Assembly: GCA_022266195.1 (NCBI GenBank)
Contig: WHVY01000005.1
Span: 6,820,001-6,884,000, forward strand
DNA from: Tetranychus cinnabarinus
Lineage: Eukaryota; Arthropoda; Arachnida; Trombidiformes; Tetranychidae
Reading direction: 5' to 3'
DNA: 64,000 bases
The notes under the pieces were generated by a model. The model searched no databases. It was not told where the DNA came from and saw only the letters and a list, made by a program, of their open reading frames with translations. The position numbers and the translations under genes were made by a program. Shown in pieces: positions 22,509-35,118 of the stretch. How positions within the stretch are numbered: position 1 is the first letter of the stretch; each line of letters begins with the position of its first letter.

Positions 22509-25287
22509 ATGTTTGATCATCATCATATAGTCGCCATTTTACCGGCTTTAATACCCTCAACGGTTATGTTTTGGCTTCACATGTGGCAAAGATCAATGCC
22601 ATTCACTACGGAGGTTTTTCAAAAGGAGTATGATTATATTATTGGTAAGTGTTTACATTTTACATTTAAATGCTTTTATTAGCTTAAAATTGTTATGACA
22701 TTAATCAGATTATTTGTATTCAGAAGTTATATCCATCAATCTTGATAAATGTATTAGTAATAGTTGAAAGAAACAATCCGTTTAAAAATTTTGAATGATG
22801 TCTAATTTCACGTCAGTCTAAAATGTTTCAATTTGAAACTGTTTATGCAGCCAATTGACATTGAAAATTCAAAATGAAATTTTCAGATCAAGAACAAATT
22901 ATTCTTGTCAAGTTTTACTCATAAACTAGCCATAACACCTCGTTACTTGTTTCCTAAGCTTATTTTTCATTCTGATGTCTAGAAGAGCCAAGAGACTCAT
23001 TATCATTTCAAGTCCAATTGTAGCTGCTCCGACAATTAAGAAGCTTGATAACCTTTATAAAAATGTTACAACATAACCATAAAATGCAAAGTGTTTGCAA
23101 TCGCTATAAATCGTGGAATGTAAAGATGCAAACCTGCCAAAAATGAAAATGATGAAGATGAGTACTGCAAAGAGAATTGTAAAATGAAAATTCATTTATT
23201 AGTATTTTTCATTGAAGATTTACAATTTTTCAATATTATGTGATTTGCTTGATTATAAAGTAAATCATGGAGTAACAGTTGAAAACTACAGATATTGATG
23301 TAACTCGATTGTTGGTTAATTGCTGTAGTTTCAACTTTACCAAATATCTGCAAATTGCAAGCTTACTTTTTTCTCAAATGTTTTCTCGATTCTTTAATTT
23401 ATAAATTGAAATTATTATTAACTCTACTTAACTTTAAATTTAGTTGGTGCTGGTTCAGCTGGAGCAGTTGTGGCCAGTCGACTTTCAGAAGATCCAAAGG
23501 TTCGTGTTTTACTGTTAGAAGCCGGTGGCTATGAGACATTTCAAAGTGAGATTCCAATGTTGGCTGCTCGTTTACAATTAAGTGAATGGGATTGGCAATA
23601 TAAAACGGTTCCTCAAAAATATGCTTGTCAAGGCATGAAAAATCACGTCTCAAACTGGCCTCGAGGTAAAGTACTTGGAGGTTGTTCAACTCTCAATTAT
23701 ATGCTTTACATTCGAGGTAATGCTCGTGACTATGATCTTTGGGAAAGTCTCGGTAATCCAGGATGGGGTTGGTCCGATGTTTTTTATTATTTTGTCAAAT
23801 CAGAGGACAATCGAGATCCTGATATAATTAAAAATGGTTATCATGGAACTGGTGGTAGGTTAACAGTGTCAACACCACATTATACTACGCCTATTGCTGG
23901 TGCTTTTCTTGAAGCTGGTAAAAACTTTGGTTATCCCAATCTTGACCTTAACGGACCTCAACAAACTGGTTTCGCTGTTCCTCAAGGAACCATTCGACGA
24001 GGTGCTCGATGCTCAACAGCCAAAGCTTACCTTCGTGACACGGCAGGTCGACCTAACCTAGACACAGTAGTTTATGCTCAAGTTACTCGAGTTTTATTTA
24101 ATGCTGATAAACATGCCATTGGAGTTACCTTTGATAAAGGTGGATCTCGACATGCAGTTTATGCTAGACGTGAAGTGATTCTCTCAGCTGGTGCCATTGG
24201 ATCTCCTCATCTCCTTATGCTTTCAGGTATTGGTCCAAGAGATCATCTTGAATCACTTGGAATCCCCGTTGTTCATGATTCTCCTGGTGTTGGTCAAAAC
24301 TTACAAGATCACATTGGAGCCGGTGGATTGAGTTTCCTAACTGATGCTCCAGTCACCGTGGTTCAACCTCGAGTTTTCGTTGCCAAATCTTTCACCCAAT
24401 GGTCAACCTTAGGTATCGGTCCATTAACTATGCTTGGTGGTCTCGATGGTCTTGGATTCATCAACACAAAATACGCCAACAAATCAGATGACTGGCCAGA
24501 TGTCGAGATTCATTTCATCCCTTCATGTCCTTCCTCTGATGGAGGTGAATCAGTTCGTAAAAATATGAACCTTAAAGATGAGCTTTTCTTACAAGTTTAT
24601 GGACCCAACTTGTATAAGGATGCTTACTCTTACTATCCAGTTCTCCTCCGTCCACGATCAGTCGGTTACATGAAATTGCGTTCTGCAAATCCCTACGACC
24701 ATCCAATTATTGACCCAAAGTACTTGTCTGATCCTTACGATGTTGCTGTTCTTGTCGATTCCCTCAAAATATCAACAGCAATGGCTTTATCACCAGCCTT
24801 TGATAAATTTAAACCTAGAGTTTGGCCTCAAGCCTGGTACGGCTGTGAGAAACATAAACCTTATTCAGACCCATTTTTCGAATGTATAACCAGATCATTT
24901 ACCGCAACAATTTATCATCCAGTTGGTACAGCCAAAATGGGTCCAGCCGATGATCCTCTGGCTGTAGTTGATCCTGAATTGAGAGTTCACGGAGTAAAGA
25001 GATTAAGAGTCATTGATGGTTCAATAATGCCTAAAATTGTTTCTGGTAATACAAATGCTCCTATTATAATGATTGGAGAGAAAGGAGCTGATCTAATTAA
25101 GGGTATAAGAGGACCGCCACCAGTGAAACCTGGAAAAGTGCCGATTCCTAAATATCTTCAAGATAATGGCCATGGATCTGTTAATACAGCGGCTGGGCCA
25201 TTATCTCAAATAGGAAGATTGTTCAATAAATTTGGTGTGAGAAGTCTAACGAGAAGAATTGGCTTAACAAATTGGATTAATGGATAA
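22509..25287 (+). CDS. GMC oxidoreductase (glucose dehydrogenase-like)
   Basis: Two exons (22509-22644 and 23444-25287) separated by a 799-base intron join in frame, completing the FAD-binding motif (DYIIVGAGSAGAVVASRLS) across the junction; the product is 659 residues. GMC signature 1 (GGCSTLNYMLYIRGNARD) and signature 2 (GAIGSPHLLMLSGIGP) are present, and the active site shows His537 (HPVGTAKMG) and the Asn pair of GNTNAP (581 and 583). An N-terminal hydrophobic stretch (VAILPALIPSTVMFWL) may be a signal or anchor. Family members oxidise sugars, alcohols or ecdysone using FAD; the substrate cannot be told from sequence. A 3' piece of this gene recurs at 37363-37713. Confidence 0.93.
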
Positions 25288-27933
25288 TTTACGTTAATTT
25301 GTTTCTTTTAATTTCCATCTTCACTACTGATTCAATTGTAAACCTTGATTTGGTTCAATTTGGACCAGTTAAAGTTGAATTGTTTCAAGCCCAATATTTT
25401 GTGTCCAAATTTAAATTTAAAAATCAAAAGACTCAATTTGTAAGTATTTTAAAATTATTACTTATTAATTATTATTGATGCTCAAAGTTTTAACTTGTTT
25501 CACGGTGATCAATCTAATGGCCAACAGTTGATCATTTATTCAAATTAATTTAATGTACAAACTTAACTTTCTATCCTTTTTTTACCAAAAAAAATTAAAG
25601 ACTTGTTTTTAAACTTGATTTTCAAATGAAAAAATCTTCAACAAAAAGGTCGTAATTAATTCAAAGGCAAACTAAAATCATATTCATCTCTATTAATACT
25701 ACCGTTAATCAGATGATAAATTAACTAATTTGTTTGCTGCTTTTAAATTCAATTGACTAATCCCATACAGTTTTGAAAATAAGTAACCACTAAATTAAAA
25801 TGAACCAAAAAATAACCTTAAGGTTTCAGGTAATCAATCAATTTTAAATGACTATTACGCTAAACAATCAGATGTAAAATGCGACAAAAGCTGGTTAATG
25901 AAGCAATTTATTGAGCTGACGGATAAATCATAAATGATTGATCTATAATTTATATGAGATTAAATTGGACATGATATCAAGATTCAGAGAGAAATGAAAA
26001 TCTCATAAAGCTTCCAGTCAAAGTTGATCAAATTGAATGGCAGATGATTAACAGCTTAATCAGTTTCCAGATGAAAATAATTTAACCTGGAAACAACCTT
26101 TCAGTGTTTTAAAGTTCAATGTTATCAAAGTAAGAAAGGGTGAAAAAAGGTGGCGAAAGTAAAAACGGAAAAAAAGTGAAGTCAAATAACACGTTTTTTT
26201 GGTTACTTTTTCATAACCACTTATATTTAGCAGCTTTTTTCACTGTAATAACGTAAGCGTTTTAATTTTTTTATGTTACATACAAAAAAACGGTTAACGG
26301 CGTTCAACAGATAAACTGATAAACACCCGAACTATGATTTAGTTGAATCACTTGTGATGATTGCTGATGGACAAGAAAAGAAGCTGATGATTCAAGATGA
26401 TGATCATGTTACTGTTGCTGCTATTGATGATGATGATGATAGTGTTTAGATGTTGTCGGTCAATGAGGATAACGGGGTACCCGTGATGATTGGGGTCAAT
26501 GGGCCAAGTATTAGTTCTAATTCTTTGGTAATATAAATAAACACACAAATAAACAAGTCTATTTAAAATGAATACTTGATAAGTTGTTTACAAGCTTAAG
26601 GGTAACCCTCAGGATTGCCTTCTACCTGTATCTCTCTATCAATCTACCTTTCAATTGCGCCTTTTTGAAACATCTTTTTACACTAATAATATTTCTGGGT
26701 TTTACCTTGCCTTTGTTGACTTCAATAACAATGATTAGAGTCGAATTAAATGCAATATTAGCTGTAATATTAGCTGTATTAACATCAATAATCAAATATA
26801 TCAATCAACTTTTAGGTGAAATATCAGATGTAATGTGAGTTTGTAAATGTAATGATATCAACACTTTATTTATAGTCTACAAGTATCATTATATTCATTA
26901 TCACTAGTAAATGGAAGAAAAGTATAGACGAGTGAATGTTGGAAGCTGTACGTAACTATTGTATCATTCAAACTCTGTAATGAATTGAAAAATACCAAAG
27001 CATGCACCAGTTTCCTTTTAACTGTTTTCAGTTTACAGGTGGCTTTTTCAATCGAAAGTGCATTTTTTGAATTTAATGATTTTATTCAACGTAAAAAATC
27101 AGCATTTCATCAAAGCTTCTGATCTTTTAAAACTCAGGAATAAACTCTTAAAATATTTGAAATCGAAATCTTTTTTTCAACGTCTTTTTTTTAATTCACG
27201 AGAATCATTCTAATTCACAATTTCTCATTTTATTGAGAAATGTATCTTTACTTTAACGTTAAATGGTGCTTTAAGCCTAATCAAACTGTCTCAATTCAAT
27301 TTTAAAAGATTATGACTGACCATACCTTATGATTAGTTGATCAAACTATATTACAATCAACATGACTTGAATTATCTGTTTATTGGTCCGCTTTTCCTAA
27401 TTGGAAGTTGAGAAATTTAAACACGATGAAACTTGGGAAATTGTATCAGCAATTGAAAGCCAAGCTAAGGTACAAGAACATTTCAGATTTGATGCTTATT
27501 CGCTTTTTATACACGTTGTTTTTATTCAAAATTACACGAGTCTAGATTATTTGGATAGAAATTAAAGAGTTTTAAATTAAATGATAATTTCAAAGCATGA
27601 TAAGAGACATGATAATTTTGGTTTCCTTGAAGGGAGTAAAGAAACAACAGAATTGTGGGAGTGATATATAAATGTTAAACAGTCAAGTGAGTAAAAAATG
27701 AAATTAAATCTGCAGATATTGAGACGATATATACATTTGAAAATTTAATTTAAATTATGATCAATGTAAATCTGTTTCTCACCAAGTCTCTTCTAATACG
27801 ATAATCTACAGAGAGAAAGAGTTCAGTAAATATCTAAAAGTTAGCGAAACAATGAGGAAGAATACTGTATTAGGAAGATAAACGAGGGAGAGAGAAAGAG
27901 AGAGAGAATTTTTCAAGCTCACTTAATGTTTGA
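25288..27933. other. Intergenic with simple repeats
   Basis: 2.6 kb without a convincing gene. A GAT-rich run (about 26390-26440) and a GA-rich run (27885-27908) are present. The stretch about 27240-27340 resembles 17630-17735 (ATGGTGC...AAC TGTC.CAATT), a weak dispersed repeat. Confidence 0.45.
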
Positions 27934-28487
27934 CTGACAAGGGATCGGCACGAGCTGTCGCTCGAGTTTTTTAATGAAATATATATTTTTGAATAGCCCA
28001 TCAGGGGTACATAAAAAGTGAAAAATAGTAGGTGCCCGTTTTTTGATTAACAAAAGTTATTGGCATTTTTATGGCGAGTCTAGGCATTTCTCTATGCATT
28101 ATGCTCAAGTTTTTTGAAAAGTACAAAATTTAAAAATATTTTACGAATTTTTCAGCTCGCAAGCAGGCAATTATTTCGATCAATCAGCGAGTCTAAGAGG
28201 GCAATTAAGGCAATTAAGGCAATTACTGGCCACAAACATAAGTTTTTTTCATCTAATGTTCATGGTGCGAAAATTCGTAAAATATTTTTAAATTTTGTTT
28301 TTTTCAAAAAACTTGAGCATAATGCATAGAGAAATGCCTAGACTCGCCATAAAAATGCCAATAACTTTTGTTAATCAAAAAACGGGCACCTACTATTTTT
28401 CACTTTTTATGTACCCCTGATGGGCTATCCAAAAATATATATTTCATCAAAAAACTCGAGCGACAGTTCGTGCCGATCCCTTGTGAG
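27934..28487. mobile_element. Long hairpin MITE, CTNACAAGGG termini
   Basis: A 554-base palindromic element with arms of about 200 bases that are almost perfectly complementary. It starts CTGACAAGGGATCGGCACGA and, from the right, CTCACAAGGGATCGGCACGA. The loop contains three GGCAATTAA-like units. A 71-codon frame inside is part of the hairpin, not a gene. The first ten terminal bases are shared with the element at 227-612. No clear target duplication is seen. Confidence 0.85.
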
Positions 28488-29042
28488 TATGTTAAGTATT
28501 TCATTTAGTTTGAATGAAGATCTTTTTCGATCAATAATCAAGCTTTAAGTAAAGTGAAAGGAAGGTGGAGTTAATCTTTATGCACTAAATAACTCGTGTG
28601 GGAAATCAGTTTCCACCCTGAAAATATTCAATCCATGATTTAATTGTCCATCAACATTGTGTTACTTTGTTAAACAGATGCAAACGGTGACGCCAAAAAG
28701 GTGAAAGGTTGAACCAAATTGATTGAATAACGATTGGGTGAAATCAAAGTGAGATTGTTGGTATCGGAACTGGTCCATGATTTTGTTTCAAGTTGAATCA
28801 TTTTGAAATCCTTAATTTAAATATAATTGATTAATCTAGAAATGAGAAAGGCTTTACAATCGTTCAAACTATGGTTGGTGTTAGGATTAAGAAATGGGAT
28901 CGTGAATTGATTGGTAATATGGCTTTCAATTTTTCACCTCTCAATCACGCAAATCCGATAGATTGATCAAAAGATGAGATTTTTGCAGATCAGGATAATG
29001 AGATGAGGATAATGAGATGAAGGAGAAAAGGATTGCAATTTA
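28488..29042. other. 3' flank of the TMEM132 gene
   Basis: No coding sequence seen; probably contains the 3' UTR of the minus-strand gene. Confidence 0.4.
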
Positions 29043-32000
29043 TTATGCACTTGATTCTTTGAGATTTTGAAAGTATTCCATCAGTTGATTATAATTCATA
29101 TCTTTGGTGACTTTATCTAGTTTATCTTGAGTCATCTCAGTTAATGCCGAGCTTGGATTGACAATGATTGAGTGGTTAACCTCTTTATTATATTTCCTAT
29201 GATCTTTGGTATTCTTGAAACAGGTTGGGTTCATCTGTTCATTATCATTATTAATATTGCTCGTTGTAGATGATATTACCGGGCGTTTAGGTTTTGATGG
29301 CACCGTTCTGTGAGGAGGCAGTGGAGGTTTTTTGGTAGTTCGTGAAGTTACTGAATGAGGTGGAACAGGCGGTGGTCGAGGAGATTGAGATGAAAATGAA
29401 GATGAGGATGATGAAGAGTCAGCCACTTGGTCACAGCGAATGGATCGAGTGAGACGAGGAGGTATATGTGGAGGTTTATGATTTGGTATGATAATTGGTG
29501 CACAAGTGTCAAACAGAGGCTCCTTTTGTGGTGGTGTGATATGATGAGATGTTGGAGGGCCTTTAGTTCGTCGTGCTGGAACTGGAGGTGGAATTGGGTT
29601 TGATGTTGATGGAATTATTGGAGATAATGATCGATAAAATCTCTCAATTTCCTTATTGATACCAAAAGGTGTTGAAGGTTTAGGTGTTGCCTCGTTTTCA
29701 AGACAAACCTCGTCAACTGGATTTGTTGTGATTCGTATACTTATTTCCGAACCTGGATGTGATATTGTGCTCATTCGATTTGAATCATTTTCTTTAGTTA
29801 CATTAAGGTGATGGTTCTCAGGGTTTTTTAGGTCATTCAATGAAATCAATCCCTGAGAGGCTTCACTATCATTTTTAGTTGAGGATGGTGGTGAGCTACG
29901 TTGAAGAGTTGCTTTACCTAACCAAATCCAATCATTAGCATTAGCAACAACCTTTTGATTTGATGATGATCCATGATGACCCATGGGTAAAGGTAAAGTA
30001 GCAACCATCAGGTCAGATGTTTGTTTGCCTTTGATTCGGAAAACTAAACAGGAAATAATAAAAAGAGATACAGCTAAAGTGAAAACACCCAACATTGAGT
30101 ACATTCCGACTTCTAGTGGAGTCAATTCACCGGTATTTATGGCACGATTGGAGCGAGCTTCAATTGAAGGAGCGTTGGGATGACTTTCAATGATGTTTGA
30201 GTGACCATATGCTATTGAAGAGTCTTCATCGTCAGGATGGTTGGGATGAAATGAATTTTGGTTGCGATTAACCAAAATGCCATTATATTTACGGAAATCA
30301 GCATCATTTTGAAGATGAACTGAAGGTAAGTTAAGGTCAACATTGGCATTTATGTAGCTCATAGCTAAAGGTTGAGTAAGTTTTCTTTGACACTGGTCTG
30401 AAACTTCCAGAGAAACGTGAAGTTGAGAATTACCTTGACCTATGACAATCACTCTAGGATAGGGTTGACCAATTAACGGTGCATAAGCTATTCCACCATT
30501 ATCAAGTGTATTAATTGATAATTGATAATCAGAGTCATTTATATCAGCAAGAGATGTAACTGTATCATCAGAAAAATGTACTTTTATATTCAATAAGCCT
30601 TCTTGGTATTGATTAACCAGTTTACTTGAAATGTTTGCAGTGATCTTCCAAACATTGGTTAAACTACTTTCAGGTGTAATAGACAGGGACAAACCAGTAA
30701 CCAAATTGACTTCCAATTGTGTGATCATTTCTTTATCATTACCAACATGGATTTCTGTTGAACCCAAAATTTGATTTGTGATGGGAGAAACAATTTGAAT
30801 TTCGGTGCGTCCAGATGAAATGCCTTCAATTATGTTGCTTCGAATAATTGCGACACGGCTATCGGTAACGCGTAAAAATGGGATGACTAATTTCGTGACT
30901 TGAGCTAACACTTTACGATTTAATAAATAAGATTCACGGCCTGAGTTGTGATCCGTGCTGAAAAATCGACTGAATACTTGGATGTAAGCTTGTTGATGCC
31001 GTAATCTGCATCCAATATCATTATCAGTTGAACTATAATCAATTTTATCATTTGGTGAATTTTTTGCAGGAGATCGTCTTGATTTATGATTACTGTGACC
31101 GTAAATGCTATTTTGATGGTGATATGAACGACGCCCCTCTCTTTTCAAATGAGGTATCTTCCATCCTTTAATTTGACTCAATTTGCTATCTGAAACTCGA
31201 ACTTCTAAAGGTAGTTTAGGCATCCAAACGACAAAATTGGCTTGACCTGTGTATGTTCCGTATTTAATCGAGATGGTTGCGTTTGAAGAGCCACGTATTT
31301 CTGAACCATCAAGGTAAATTGAGGTACATGAGGGCGATACTTTGAGAACTGATTCATCAGTTGAGGTACAGCTTGCTTGAAGAGTAACATCACCAATTCG
31401 CCCTGCTTGGGATACTGCAAATACTCTTAAAGATTGAGCAACCTGTTTACCAGTTAAAATTGCAGTATTAATCATTGAAAGACTTTGAGTTATACCAATG
31501 ACAGCTTGAATGTCATCCTTTTGAATATCCAAAATTGATGAAAGTTTAGAGGTGTCTCGTTCACTATCCTTTCTGGATGTAGAAGAGGATGAATCTAAAG
31601 TTGCTGAGTCGAATCCAATATCAGTAACATACTCAAGCTGCCAAACAATTCGACCATTATCATTGAAATCAACATTCTCATTGACTTGTATAAGCCATGA
31701 ATAAATTTCTTGAGAGAGTAAAAGATGCATCCCAGGATCTCCTGATTGTAAATCTTCAGAATCCATTAGATCATCTTTCAATTTAGCTGTAACGGTAGCA
31801 AGAGTTTGCTTACTGTTTAATTCAACTGATATTTTCCAAGGAGAAACAGGTGAAGGTTGAACACCTAGAATACGAAGACCACTTTTCACTCGGGCTCTCA
31901 ATCGAAAAGCAGTCATTGGATAATTTGGGTTATAACGAAAACAAACAGGTATGTATATTTTGTTGTTGGGATAGGTTATTTGCTGGGGAATCAGAATGCG

Positions 32001-33032
32001 TACAATATCATCGTTGGTAACCTCTTCGTAGCCGCCGGTAAAAGGAGAAAGAGTAACTATCCCAAGATGAGTGAAGGCATCGGTAAGGCTTTTAAGTCTT
32101 TTGATGTTATCGTTGAGAAGAGAGCCATTCTCAGTACATTGGTAGGTATGAAAAGTTTTATAATCAACAGATACTAGAGCTGGTTTCCTTGATTTAGGTG
32201 ATGCTGAATCCAATTCTACCGGAGGCCACCAATAAGCAGGTAATGTAATCTCAACTAAACATGCTCCTTCCCGGTTATTAATTGGTGTACAAGATCCAAT
32301 AAGGTTATCTCCATCTTTTGAGACTGATACAAATATACAGGGTGAGGCTTCGTTTGAAGGATTGCCTCCATGATTGACACCTTCACCGGAATTATTGCTT
32401 TTGCTATTGCTGTTACTGCCAGTTTCATCCTTTGTTGGTGAGGTTACAGTAGGTGAAGAATGAATTACAGCATGAGTTGTATAGAATAGCACTCTGATAA
32501 CCGGACTGTTCCGATTAACTTGAGGTGTAATCAAATAGGCTATAGAATGTTTACCATGAGCTGGATTTATTTCGACTAGAGTTGAATCAGTGATTTTCTC
32601 ACGAAGGGAAGCTCCATTCATGAAATTCTTAGGAAAAGCTTTATTAGACTTATTTAATCCATTCGTTTTCAACTGATTTTTGAGGTATGAATAAGTATCA
32701 TGTGGTCCGACGTAAGGAAATACGGTCTCGGTAGTTGTTATAGTGCCAAAACTTGCCTTGACACTAATTGGTTGTGAAGAAGAAAATGACGAATAGTAAG
32801 TAGTGATTGAGTTCGATGAAGAGATAGATGATAAGGAATCATTTTTATGACGATCAATGAGATTGACAGCCCCTGAGGTTACAGAGGCTGGCAACAGAAA
32901 GAGACCATTTTCAATATCACCAGCAACATCAATATCTATGGACTGTCCCGAGAAGAGAGATTGTCCTTGATGATTAACAAGAATGGTCTGAAGAAGAGCT
33001 GCTAAGAAGCAAAAGGATATGACAAAGCTCAT
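29043..33032 (-). CDS. TMEM132-family single-pass membrane protein
   Basis: A single-exon frame of 1329 residues. A signal peptide precedes a long extracellular part with Ig-like strands and conserved TMEM132 features (FLLPAS near residue 45, the cysteine-containing CIFVSVSKDG segment, EVTNDDIVRILIP, and FVVWMPKLPLEVRVSD). One membrane helix lies at about residues 976-998 (LEVGMYSMLGVFTLAVSLFI), followed by the family's WIWLG motif near 1036 and a proline-rich cytosolic tail (about 1145-1250; PPPVPARR, RPPPVPPHS) that could bind SH3 domains. TMEM132 proteins are neuronal adhesion-type molecules that link to the actin cytoskeleton; the insect member is known as detonator. The absence of introns over 4 kb is notable for a gene of this family. 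Confidence 0.9.
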   Translation of the reverse strand: MSFVISFCFLAALLQTILVNHQGQSLFSGQSIDIDVAGDIENGLFLLPASVTSGAVNLIDRHKNDSLSSISSSNSITTYYSSFSSSQPISVKASFGTITTTETVFPYVGPHDTYSYLKNQLKTNGLNKSNKAFPKNFMNGASLREKITDSTLVEINPAHGKHSIAYLITPQVNRNSPVIRVLFYTTHAVIHSSPTVTSPTKDETGSNSNSKSNNSGEGVNHGGNPSNEASPCIFVSVSKDGDNLIGSCTPINNREGACLVEITLPAYWWPPVELDSASPKSRKPALVSVDYKTFHTYQCTENGSLLNDNIKRLKSLTDAFTHLGIVTLSPFTGGYEEVTNDDIVRILIPQQITYPNNKIYIPVCFRYNPNYPMTAFRLRARVKSGLRILGVQPSPVSPWKISVELNSKQTLATVTAKLKDDLMDSEDLQSGDPGMHLLLSQEIYSWLIQVNENVDFNDNGRIVWQLEYVTDIGFDSATLDSSSSTSRKDSERDTSKLSSILDIQKDDIQAVIGITQSLSMINTAILTGKQVAQSLRVFAVSQAGRIGDVTLQASCTSTDESVLKVSPSCTSIYLDGSEIRGSSNATISIKYGTYTGQANFVVWMPKLPLEVRVSDSKLSQIKGWKIPHLKREGRRSYHHQNSIYGHSNHKSRRSPAKNSPNDKIDYSSTDNDIGCRLRHQQAYIQVFSRFFSTDHNSGRESYLLNRKVLAQVTKLVIPFLRVTDSRVAIIRSNIIEGISSGRTEIQIVSPITNQILGSTEIHVGNDKEMITQLEVNLVTGLSLSITPESSLTNVWKITANISSKLVNQYQEGLLNIKVHFSDDTVTSLADINDSDYQLSINTLDNGGIAYAPLIGQPYPRVIVIGQGNSQLHVSLEVSDQCQRKLTQPLAMSYINANVDLNLPSVHLQNDADFRKYNGILVNRNQNSFHPNHPDDEDSSIAYGHSNIIESHPNAPSIEARSNRAINTGELTPLEVGMYSMLGVFTLAVSLFIISCLVFRIKGKQTSDLMVATLPLPMGHHGSSSNQKVVANANDWIWLGKATLQRSSPPSSTKNDSEASQGLISLNDLKNPENHHLNVTKENDSNRMSTISHPGSEISIRITTNPVDEVCLENEATPKPSTPFGINKEIERFYRSLSPIIPSTSNPIPPPVPARRTKGPPTSHHITPPQKEPLFDTCAPIIIPNHKPPHIPPRLTRSIRCDQVADSSSSSSSFSSQSPRPPPVPPHSVTSRTTKKPPLPPHRTVPSKPKRPVISSTTSNINNDNEQMNPTCFKNTKDHRKYNKEVNHSIIVNPSSALTEMTQDKLDKVTKDMNYNQLMEYFQNLKESSA

Positions 33033-35118
33033 ACTTGTTCATTGGATTAAATCCTCTTGTTCAATCGTTTCATCACATTTGTTTACACTTTGAATTCCTT
33101 GATGATGCACCTTGTAAACAAAAAATTATGGCTACTTTAAGAGCAGGTGGTTACGTTGTGGATAGTTGAAAGGTTTGAAGAGACTAAAGACAGATTCAAT
33201 AGGATGTCACACGAAATAGAAAATGAAAAACTCATTGATTAAAAAGTTAAATGATGGATACATGATAGTCAAAAAAAATGAAAAACAAGCAGATGAGGAA
33301 AGAGGAGACAAGTGAATAAGAATGCTGATAAACAACTGTCAAAACAGCTTTAGATAACTTGTCAACAGAAAATGATGATATTGATACTATTGTATCAAAA
33401 TGATTATGCTAATAAAAGGATAATCAAGTTATAACTTGTAATCAACTGGATCAAGTGAAAAGAAACCATAACCATAATTTGGGTCAATTAATTTCAGTTT
33501 AACTGCGAAGCTTCTCCCTTTCTCTTTTCCTTTCTTTTTCCAGTAAGAAAGATCTTTTAAAGAACAGATCCACCCAAGGATCAGATACTTACCAATACCA
33601 CTCATTCAAATTCAAACTTTTACAGATTTTAGATGAATGAACATCAGATTTTACATTAACCAATAACAGTTGGGTGAGAAATCAGATGTAATGAAGATTT
33701 AAGCTTATTAATCTATGAAATGTAAGTTCGGCAATTGAGTTTTTGTGTAAAATGTAATATCAACACATATTTAAGTATCGTTATACTCATTATTATTGGA
33801 AATTTTTCATTATTTTCCCTGATTAGCTCCAATCATTTGTTTTGGTGTCATTAGTATTCTGTTGTTATTTACAGGTTCAATTTTCATTTACCACAATTAA
33901 CAATATATTTGAGTAAATATATTGATCTGTTGAGTTACATTTTTTACAACCGGTTGTAACTTTAAAGTTCTCAAACAAGATTGGTTAACTAAAGTCAATG
34001 AGTCCAAACTCTCAAATTAATTTACCAGAAATCGCAAAATCTTAACACTATTTAACCATTATTTGGATGATAGTTAAACACTGAATAATGTAGCAAAGTT
34101 GTTCATCTTTTTCATCATTTTTATTCGATTGTTCTTTTATATAATTGTAAAATTATAGTTGATCTGAACTTGTTGGATATGCTAAAAAGTAAGGTGATAT
34201 ACAGGATGCCAATTGATTAGCATATTTGTCAACATGTCCAAGAATTATTAATAAGGAGGTAAGTTTGAATGGAAACTTAAATAACAATTAAATGGACAAA
34301 ATCTTTAATTTATATTGGCATAATGAATTTTTAGCGATTTAAGCGACGATTGTGATGATAATGATGATTTTCATGATGTCTCGAGGCAATTATTACTTTA
34401 ATCTTTTATTCACTTTTTTTATTTGCTCCAAATATTTTGTTTGATGACTTCCATGCTTGAAATTCAAGGATATTAATACACAGATTGTTTCCATGATTCA
34501 ATTAATTGCCATCGGAATATTATGATAAATCATCTTAACATTAAGATATCAGGCTTGATGACGATAAGTAATAATAATATGTAGCTGTGCTTGAATTTGG
34601 TGCGATGCTGCTTTACAATTGTTGTAGTGATGAAGTTAGTTTGACTGGTTAACTAATATCGTTCAACTAAAGTATTGATGCTTCAAATAGTGTTTGTGAC
34701 AATTGTGTGATGAGAAATTTGTAATTTGGTAGATTGTGAATTATTCATCAGAATCAAAGAGTCAATAATAATCATCATTATTACCAAAATTCTTTCATCC
34801 TTCATGTGTATTGCTCGATATAAAATCAAATATAAACATAATTCAGATACGTCATGATTCTGCTTCTTTCCCAATAATTTTGAACCATTGTTTAAATAAG
34901 TCATGTGGACCAATGAGTGTTTTTACCATGTTTATTAGATGGTAATCCTTTGAGTTGATAGACATCTGTTGATTCAATGGTTTGTCATGGTAAAAATAAT
35001 TTTTGAGACCAATAAGTATGTGATGTATTTTTGATTAGGAACGTCAAATAGAGTTGAACGTTGAGTTAAAATTATCTTTGTCTTTGTTTTAAATTTTAAA
35101 ATTATAAATTAAGTAATG
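33033..35118. other. Intergenic, no gene recognised
   Basis: Contains the presumed promoter of the TMEM132-family gene and 3' flank of the first XK-related gene. Only chance frames are present. Confidence 0.45.

Noticed and set aside
26584..26838. Hydrophobic 84-codon frame
   Set aside because: AT-rich DNA gives hydrophobic chance frames; no start context, promoter or homology recognised.
28114..28329. 71-codon frame
   Set aside because: Lies inside the palindromic MITE; low-complexity and not conserved-looking.
29983..32177. Plus-strand frames within the TMEM132-family gene
   Set aside because: Antisense shadows of a long, well-supported coding frame.
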